The notes under the pieces: model-generated
Database searches by the model: none
Told to the model about the DNA's origin: nothing
The model's input: only the letters and a program-made list of their open reading frames with translations
Translations under genes and position numbers: made by a program
NCBI RefSeq assembly: GCF_000003605.2
Contig: NW_003141823.1
Span: forward strand, 18,697 to 40,241
Direction: 5' to 3'
DNA length: 21,545 nucleotides
DNA from: Saccoglossus kowalevskii
Taxonomy: Eukaryota; Hemichordata; Enteropneusta; Harrimaniidae
Part shown: piece after piece, positions 17,901 to 21,545 of the stretch
How positions within the stretch are numbered: position 1 is the first letter of the stretch
Layout: each line of letters starts with the position of its first letter

Positions 17901-19614
17901 GAAATCGAAATGCACTAGTCTTTGTGAGTAAGAATGAGAAAGGAACCGAAATGAACTACTCTTTGTGAGTAAGAATGAGAAAGAAATCGAAATGCACTAG
18001 TCTTTGTGAGTAAGAATGAGAAAGGAACCGAAATGCACTAGTCTTTGCGAGTAAGAATGAGAAAGGAACCAAAATGAACTACTCTTTGTGAGTAAGAATG
18101 AGAAAGAAATCGAAATGCACTAGTCTTTGTGAGTAAGAATGAGAAAGGAACCGAAATGCACTAGTCTTTGCGAGTAAGAATGAGAAAGGAACCGAAATGC
18201 ACTAGTCTTTGTGAATAAGAATGAGAAAGGAACCGAAATGAACTACTCTTTGTGAGTAAGAATGAGAAAGAAATCGAATTGCACTAGTCTTTGTTAGTGA
18301 GAAAGAGGTGGAAAATTACTATTTGTTGTGAGTGAGAATGAGAATGAGTGGATGCCAGTCTCTAAAATACTACATGGTTGATGTTCTAATAGAGAACTTT
18401 TCTATTACAAAATATCGCAAATAAGTCTACTAATACGTTTTGTATAAATGAACAAATTTGCAGGTTAAGAATGGAAACAAAATTTACCAGGTTGATTTTT
18501 GGGTCTTGTAGTACTCATTCCTTCCATGCCTGGTCTTGTTGTACTTTTTACCTCACTGCCACGAGTTCTATTCCGTGTTCTTGCAACTGGTCCTTTTCTA
18601 GAAGTTGTCTTCTTTAAGTTGTTTAAAGAGTTAGACGCTGGAGGATTCCTGCCTGAACTGTCCCACGTTGGCCGTGATCTGAGATTAGTGGCTTTCTGGC
18701 CAGTTGACGGTAAATGCCTCCTAAAATCATTTTGAATATTACTCTCAACATATGGATTGTAGTATTCATATGGTAGTCCCGATGGGGGTCCGGACATGTC
18801 CATAAAAAATTCATCAGGAAAGTAGTCTGCGCCTTGGGAAACATTCTTTGGTGTTTCGGTTTTGGTTTCAGGAAATGTACACATGCTCTCCTCGTGCTGT
18901 TTCAGGTCTTTAAACATAATGTATCGCTGACAGTTCGGACATGGCTCAGTACGAGAACCACAGAAATCCACATGGTCTGCCATATCATATGCGTCCATCT
19001 CCAATTCACAGTACTCACAGCTTTGTTTACGCTTTGAACAACTGTTGGCCTGAAAGCAACGGGAACTTGCATTAATATTCTGATAATGTTAATTTTCTGA
19101 TAACAGCATTCGGTAGCCCAACATTTTATTGGTCTAGAGGTACATGCACCTCCTATCACTGTGCAAGTTCTAGTCATGGCGTAGTAACAAGATTTTGGTT
19201 GATAAAAGTTACTGGTAAAATGGAAATGGAAAAACCAACCTAAATTGTCATCTGTTATGATGTATACTGTTTTGAAAGGTTATTTACATAATCACACATG
19301 CTTCCTATATTCACAGTTCCAGTTGTGATTTCCATGAATATGCATTCTGACATAGAGTGCCCATACTATTAAAATTTTCACTTTACATCGATAAATCACC
19401 ATGAAACAAGAGCAGAAGATGCAATATTTTGATAAAACATCACAGTTTCTGCACAGTGTTGCATTTGATATGGGTCCCATACCACGTACATGACATGCGT
19501 AAAATATATATACACTGTAGTCTGTGTACATGGAATTCAAATGAAATGTTGTATACGTACCTCATGATCTTCAATATGACACTTCTCCACGGCAACGCCA
19601 CATTTACATGTCAC
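8863..19614 (-). CDS. TRAFD1: TRAFD1-like (FLN29) protein, ten exons, missing both ends
   Basis: Ten - strand exons join in one frame for 649 codons: 19561-19614, 18488-19049, 16779-16970, 15690-15760, 14337-14476, 12930-13038, 12067-12235, 11530-11646, 9112-9526 and 8863-8980, all with GT...AG introns and matching phases. Vertebrate TRAFD1 (about 580 residues) is a cytosolic negative-feedback regulator of Toll-like and RIG-I-like receptor signalling. Domains in order: VTCKCGVAVEKCHIEDHE and further C2HC zinc motifs (CEYC...HVDFC, CPNC...HEESMC), a UIM-like helix (EEMDRLLAMHLAHDL), then two PCEFC...HQ zinc motifs (LPCEFCSELFPLDILYVHQ and FLPCEFCETLLPETSLVQHQ), and a long basic Ser/Pro-rich tail. 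Human TRAFD1 has the same order (VTCKCNKKLEK, DYCGARTELCGNC, LPCEFCEELYPEELLIDHQ, IPCEFC...HHQ). The N-terminal zinc fingers lie off the right edge. The C-terminal exon after 8863 is uncertain. Confidence 0.88.
9112..9526 (-). CDS. TRAFD1: TRAFD1 exon: C-terminal acidic and Ser-rich region
   Basis: 415 bp, acceptor ACATTCAG, donor GTAAGT, phases 1 and 2. It has an acidic helix-like stretch (TLDELLTDENIDTEEILQHM) followed by Ser/Tyr/Asp/Gly-rich sequence and a basic end (NPRSRPPKSK). The length of the open frame and good splice sites support it. The DELL...EEI helix has no known function that I can name. Confidence 0.8.
9527..10060 (-). other. TRAFD1 intron part, no identified feature
   Basis: AT-rich intron left of the LINE fragment. 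The - frame at 9552-9893 is open for 113 codons but low in complexity, lacks a domain and has no splice sites that fit TRAFD1. Confidence 0.5.
10061..10605 (+). mobile_element. LINE 3' fragment (reverse-transcriptase C-terminal end)
   Basis: The + frame encodes the conserved end of a non-LTR retrotransposon ORF: KLTFYREFKFSLEPEKYLFC, LARLRCSCHYLRIETDR, then the CCHC-type ERICLLCNSNNIENEYHFLL with IC and NLRIKYIP. It stops at TGA 10481-10483. A one-base shift near 10470 continues as NEIAKRATSIVNCLKIV to RYYGPMAFYYK, so the copy carries a frameshift. A GGCC-GAT-GGCC hairpin (10569-10580) lies at the end of the ORF. This is a 5'-truncated dead copy in a TRAFD1 intron; the upstream RT and endonuclease are missing. 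Confidence 0.82.
10655..10889. mobile_element. TTAA-flanked inverted-repeat element, copy 1
   Basis: Left end TTAACCTTCTCACCACCTG and right end CTGGTAGTGAAAAGGTTAT are near reverse complements. The inner arms also pair loosely. It shares about 75-80% identity by eye with the element at 12652-12875 over its whole length. A TTAA target with CC...GG termini suggests a piggyBac-type non-autonomous element (inference); no transposase is present. Confidence 0.75.
11021..11134. repeat. possible relative of the 5.63-kb inverted-repeat element
   Basis: ACAGTATATTG...TTCAC on the left and GTGAATATTTTTTCATTTCT with ACAGTAA on the right form a loose inverted pair around CCAGTGAAT units, which also occur at 5695-5705. 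Similarity is partial. Confidence 0.35.
11530..11646 (-). CDS. TRAFD1: TRAFD1 exon: basic Ser/Thr-rich linker
   Basis: 117 bp, acceptor ATTTTTAG, donor GTGAGT, phases 1 and 1. It reads GNGDRSPTRPTQTKKSNPMA and then GNRGVIQNRTRNKKT. Assigned by open frame, consensus splice sites and phase continuity, not by strong similarity. Confidence 0.75.
11705..11985. repeat. 49-51 bp tandem repeat with a 12-bp palindrome
   Basis: Units start with ATGTACATG at 11720, 11769, 11818 and 11869 and grow more diverged to about 11980 (five to six copies). Most units contain ATGCCATGGCAT, a perfect 12-bp palindrome, and GATTTTGACA. It lies in a TRAFD1 intron about 60 bp upstream (in gene direction) of the acceptor of exon 11530-11646. 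Confidence 0.85.
12067..12235 (-). CDS. TRAFD1: TRAFD1 exon: end of second zinc motif and basic linker
   Basis: 169 bp, acceptor ATTTTTAG, donor GTTAGT, phases 0 and 1. It starts AMCESSTTPLPPALPEMPPR (Cys completes the zinc motif) and continues RQMRAKPKPRDAMSH. The proline-rich stretch is likely disordered. Confidence 0.83.
12652..12875. mobile_element. TTAA-flanked inverted-repeat element, copy 2
   Basis: Intact TTAA at both ends (12652-12655 and 12872-12875) with terminal repeats CCTTTTCACAACCGG and CTGGTGGTGAAAAGG. The interior carries GTTTGGGACAAAAAGAACC, also found in copy 1. It lies in the TRAFD1 intron between exons 12930-13038 and 12067-12235. Confidence 0.78.
12930..13038 (-). CDS. 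TRAFD1: TRAFD1 exon: second PCEFC...HQ zinc motif
   Basis: 109 bp, acceptor CTTCATAG, donor GTATTG, ending in phase 0 after HQ. It reads SQADQFERPDSDDDDEIFLP then CEFCETLLPETSLVQHQ. The acidic DSDDDDE run in front is lineage detail. It matches human IIIPCEFCGVQLEEEVLFHHQ. Confidence 0.9.
13039..14336 (-). other. TRAFD1 intron, AT-rich, no identified feature
   Basis: 1.3 kb between two zinc-region exons. A + frame at 13953-14189 is open but has no recognisable domain or splice context, and the composition is that of the surrounding intron. Confidence 0.6.
14337..14476 (-). CDS. TRAFD1: TRAFD1 exon: linker between the two PCEFC motifs
   Basis: 140 bp, acceptor CTTCATAG, donor GTATTC, phases 0 and 2. 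It begins SGCSQAIPEDEH, supplying the final Cys of the first motif, and continues with Pro/Ser/Asn-rich, probably disordered sequence (NSPPNNSVFMSPNTRSPPSQ). Confidence 0.83.
14556..14663. repeat. foldback hairpin element
   Basis: AGGATACCGCAAAATATGCA plus CTCAGACAGTAC on the left pairs with GTACTGTCTTCTTGCATACT plus TTGTGGTATCCT on the right. An inner stem ATCGACC...GGTCGAT sits in the loop. The arms match sequence at 16490-16530 and 19978-20040, so it is a dispersed family rather than a one-off palindrome. Confidence 0.78.
14664..15689 (-). other. TRAFD1 intron sequence upstream of the foldback element
   Basis: AT-rich intron between exons 15690-15760 and 14337-14476, with no other repeat or gene that I can support. 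Confidence 0.55.
15690..15760 (-). CDS. TRAFD1: TRAFD1 exon: first PCEFC...HQ zinc motif
   Basis: 71 bp, acceptor TTTTTGTAG, donor GTAAGA, ending in phase 0 directly after HQ. It reads DMNTPLPCEFCSELFPLDIL then YVHQ, matching human LPCEFCEELYPEELLIDHQ. The fourth zinc ligand (Cys of SGC) is in the next exon. Confidence 0.9.
15941..16110. repeat. dispersed repeat, copy 2, longer
   Basis: 15961-16037 aligns with 1499-1571, and 16062-16097 aligns with 6566-6601. Together these suggest one dispersed element of at least 140 bp of which the other two loci keep different pieces. It begins with a duplicated TCTCTATTAGAAGCACA/TCTCTAATAGAAGTGCAC. Confidence 0.55.
16223..16552. repeat. 0.33-kb foldback-family element, copy A
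   Basis: Aligns with 19687-19930 in the same orientation (TATATTATATTATTATACAT, then GTTACAGCGTGC, GCGTCCTCTAATAATAAA, TTGATTCTGTTCTAAAC). Its right end carries the arm GTACTGTCTTTGTGCATAT and GAGGTATCCTCGTAATA seen in the hairpin at 14556-14663. It lies in a TRAFD1 intron. Confidence 0.75.
16779..16970 (-). CDS. TRAFD1: TRAFD1 exon: UIM-like helix
   Basis: 192 bp, acceptor CCATACAG, donor GTGAGG, phases 1 and 1. It encodes LPMSSHNHEEMDRLLAMHLA followed by HDLTTDEDIDRIIEDANQI. The segment aligns with human NLDFMLALSLQNEGQ. A UIM normally has acidic residues, then LxxAL and a Ser; here Ser is replaced by Ala, so ubiquitin binding is uncertain. Confidence 0.85.
17012..18355. repeat. 41-bp minisatellite, about 32 copies in two subfamilies
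   Basis: The core CTCTTTGTGAGT recurs every 41 bp. From about 17200 to 17715 the units read GAGATTGAGAAAGGGGTGGG then AAGCCACCA; from about 17716 to 18300 they read AAGAATGAGAAAGGAACCG then AAATGAACTA or AAATGCACTA. The outer units are degraded. It fills most of the 1.5-kb TRAFD1 intron between exons 18488-19049 and 16779-16970. Because 41 is not a multiple of three, all three - frames stay open for long stretches; these frames are artefacts of the repeat. Confidence 0.95.
18488..19049 (-). CDS. TRAFD1: TRAFD1 large exon: two C2HC zinc motifs and a linker
   Basis: 562 bp, acceptor GCTTTCAG, donor GTAAAT, ending in phase 1. It opens with ANSCSKRKQSCEYCELEMDA, then ADHVDFCGSRTEPCPNCQRY and KDLKQHEESMC, giving CxxC...HxxxC spacing twice. 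The rest is an acidic then basic, Ser/Pro/Arg-rich linker with a small internal repeat (STTRPGMEGMSTTRP). Human TRAFD1 has HEDYCGARTELCGNCGR at the same place. Confidence 0.9.
19561..19614 (-). CDS. TRAFD1: TRAFD1 exon: zinc-finger segment VTCKC...EDHE
   Basis: Eighteen codons, phase 0 at both ends, acceptor CTATAG and donor GTACGT. It reads VTCKCGVAVEKCHIEDHE, matching human VTCKCNKKLEKRLLKKHEE. It is the first visible exon; the preceding exon (ending near EHCQ in human) is not found up to 21545. Confidence 0.88.
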
Positions 19615-19686
19615 CTATAGAGAATGAAGGACAACTCGATTACTTGATGCATTAACAAAAAATAAACTTAAATCATAATTGTAACA

Positions 19687-20040
19687 TATATTATATTATT
19701 ATACATCTGTTACTGTAACGCCATAAAAGTTACAGCGTGCCGTACTTATGAGGTATTTTACGGGATATTTTCATCCTACCATATAAGGAATTGCGAATTC
19801 CAAATATGAAATGTTTACGTGTGTAAGCGTCCTCTAATAATAAAATAAAACATGGCTGCCACCAGGGTTTGACCGGACTCAACACAAAGAAGTTCGCTGA
19901 TTCTGTTCTAAACTTTATGGATTTCGGCATTCCCATGATGTTTTCTTTGAAGGAAAAGATGTATAATAATAAGGTTATTATGAGGATATCTCAAAGTATG
20001 CACTCAGACAGTACGCCGTCGCACCGACCTCCCCTGCGCG
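19687..20040. repeat. 0.35-kb foldback-family element, copy B, cut short
   Basis: Parallel to copy A at its left end, but its right end carries the opposite arm (GAGGATATCTCAAAGTATGC, ACTCAGACAGTAC) and the start of the loop, then stops exactly where a LINE tail begins at 20041. It is therefore probably truncated by that insertion. Confidence 0.75.
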
Positions 20041-20760
20041 TTATTATTATTATATTATTATTATTATATTTCAGTACAGGGCTTCAGCCCATCGCACAAA
20101 AAGTATTTTCAATGTAATGGATAAAAAAGTACGTAACACGTTTTAAAACAATATAATATCCATGTAAACATATGGTACTAGGTTAAGCTGGATTCATATT
20201 CATCTTGTCACTTGAAAGCTTTTAAAAGATACAGAGCTAATTGATAAATGGTGTGGCCATTAGCGGAGCGAAGAAGTAAGCCCAGACTGTCTGTAATTGC
20301 ATAATTGCATAGTGTTATTGACAAAACATCAGCCCTTAGATCATTATAGAATGGACTTATATAAACAAAGTGAATTTCATATTCTACCACTCTAAATTCA
20401 AACGTATTACTACAAAAACAGCAAATTTTTGTGTGTCTGCCTAACTCAGATGGCCAAAACAGTGAAAACTCGCCAGTATATATTTTAGCCTATAATTGCT
20501 TGCCAATAAATTTAAATTTCTAATACTACTTTGATTTTTCCGTAAGTACACAGTCTGTGTGATTATGAAATTGAGGCATGCCATTCTTGCTGACTAAAAA
20601 ATGTGCAGTATCACTAACTTGTTGTTCAAGCCAGACAATGTCGAAACCATATTTGAACAAGAGATTTTTTATGTGGGTTGCCCAAGTAAGTCTGTCGGCC
20701 TTGTCTAATTGTTTAAGCATTATATAACATGCGTTTGGGTACAGTACCAACTAAATATAG
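20041..20760 (-). mobile_element. LINE 3' end with hairpin and TAA-rich tail
   Basis: On the - strand, from 20750: YPNACYIMLKQLDKADRLTW, ATHIKNLLFKYGFDIVW, then (frameshifted) FWPSELGRHTKICCFC and VEYEIHFVYISPFYNDLRAD. This is the conserved C-terminal stretch of a non-LTR retrotransposon ORF, with the last Cys of the CCHC motif replaced by Ser. Downstream come GGGCTGAAGCCC, a perfect hairpin stem (20079-20090), and a TAATAA-type tail (20041-20069). It is 5'-truncated and dead. The element resembles the LINE at 10061-10605 in layout but is clearly a different copy or subfamily. Confidence 0.82.
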
Positions 20761-20879
20761 TTCAAGATATATTTTATTGGAAGCCCATGAGTTGATAACT
20801 AGAATGTGTAATGTACAAAATACAATCATGGTATTCACATAATCCAGTTCAGAAGGTTCTTGTCAATGTCCGAAACATT

Positions 20880-21545
20880 ACCAAGCACTTCCAGAGATAA
20901 TCTTGTGTTATCAGCATCGTTTAATTAAAATTACTGAATCACACACAAGATTTTCTGATCAACAAGTCATTGAAAATGACACAGTCCTCGTTAAATTTTT
21001 GAAAGTTCTCTTTGTGCTCGTCATATTAAAGCGGAGGGATTGTCGTGAGTGTATCCTTGAAACTTTAGTTCCAAGTGGCGTATACAAAAGATTGTTTATT
21101 TACATCAAAACATGTGTTCCGTGTACCGGTAGTAGTAATATGGCCAAAAATAAAAACAGCCGTTATTCTGCCATCTTTGATCTGATTATGAAACACACTG
21201 ATATGTATGATGTATGTGCCAAATACAAATGAAAATGGTACATAAATTGTGGAAATATAGTAGTAAGGCCAAAAAGTCAGATGGCTGTCAATCGGCCATC
21301 CTTGACCGGATTTTGGAACAAACTGTCATGCATCTTAACATGTATAAAGTACATGTATGTGCCAAATTTGAATGAAAATTGACAGAGCACATACAAGATA
21401 CCACAAAAAAACAAAAACAAGATGCCTGCCAGTCGACCATCTTTGATCCAATTGCAAAATAAATCGTCATGGACATGTATCCTAGCATGTATAATCTATG
21501 TACCAAGTTTGAATGACAACTGACAAAGCATGTCCAAAATACAAG
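20880..21545. repeat. degenerate repeat region running off the right edge
   Basis: CCATCTTTGATC-like starts occur at 21171, 21296 and 21437 (spacings 125 and 141 bp), each followed by a similar ATTNTGAAACA/ATTTTGGAACA/ATTGCAAAATA block, CATGTAT, GTNCCAANTTTGAATGA and CAAGA. Copies 2 and 3 also share GACAAAGCA/GACAGAGCAC. The sequence before 21171 (TCATTGAAAATGACACAGTC) may belong to the same element. Open + and - frames here are short and without recognised domains. Confidence 0.65.

Noticed and set aside
16264..19936. Alignable - strand frames at 16264-16518 and 19730-19936 (LLLEDAYARN / LLLEDAYTRK) that could be a small conserved protein
   Set aside because: Both are inside copies of the same foldback repeat, so similarity is expected from shared DNA; no domain, and the frames start and end at unrelated points.
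20903..21232. + strand frame of 109 codons (MCYQHRLIKITESH...) as a gene or N-terminal TRAFD1 exon
   Set aside because: Wrong strand for TRAFD1, no zinc motif, and its right part is inside the 125-141 bp repeat.
1..21545. tRNA, rRNA, CRISPR array or riboswitch
   Set aside because: I looked for cloverleaf arms with internal promoter boxes and for regularly spaced direct repeats with unique spacers; the tandem arrays here have no unique spacers and no tRNA-like fold was convincing.

Overview
This is an AT-rich metazoan nuclear window. It contains genes split into many short exons by GT...AG introns and long non-coding stretches full of repeat debris: LINE tails, inverted-repeat elements, minisatellites and microsatellites. 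There are no bacterial features such as operons or Shine-Dalgarno sites. Gene content and LINE type suggest an invertebrate, probably an aquatic deuterostome or lophotrochozoan, but I cannot name the species.

Two conserved genes are clear, and they point towards each other. On the + strand (319-2447) lie the last four recognisable coding exons of a GPR143 (ocular albinism type 1) receptor homologue, ending at a TGA; its 5' exons lie off the left edge. On the - strand (19614 down to 8863) are ten phase-compatible exons, 649 codons, of a TRAFD1-type protein (TRAF-type zinc finger domain-containing 1, FLN29). They cover the later zinc-finger motifs, a UIM-like helix and two PCEFC...HQ motifs. 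Its first exons lie off the right edge and its terminal exon is unresolved.

Between them, 2448-8862 is mostly non-coding. It holds a possible GPR143 poly(A) signal, a local duplication (3.5-3.9 kb), a 200-bp inverted-repeat element (5.63-5.83 kb), a tentative three-exon + strand gene of 99 codons (7037-8301), and a GC-rich island (8.49-8.75 kb) that no call explains. Opposed poly(A) signals near 8.35-8.38 kb suggest where convergent transcripts could end.

The TRAFD1 introns collect repeats: a LINE tail (10.06-10.60 kb), two TTAA-flanked 0.23-kb inverted-repeat elements (10.66 and 12.65 kb), a 49-51 bp tandem repeat with a 12-bp palindrome (11.7-12.0 kb), members of a foldback family (14.56, 16.22, 19.69 kb), and a 1.3-kb 41-bp minisatellite (17.0-18.3 kb). 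Right of the last visible TRAFD1 exon, a LINE 3' end (20.04-20.76 kb, - strand) abuts a truncated foldback element, and a degenerate 125-141 bp repeat runs off the right edge.

The two conserved genes have no evident joint function. GPR143 is a membrane receptor of pigment organelles in vertebrates; TRAFD1 is a feedback regulator of innate immune signalling. I see no new defence or mobile system. The best leads are the candidate small gene, the GC-rich island, the exon architecture of TRAFD1 and the structured repeats.
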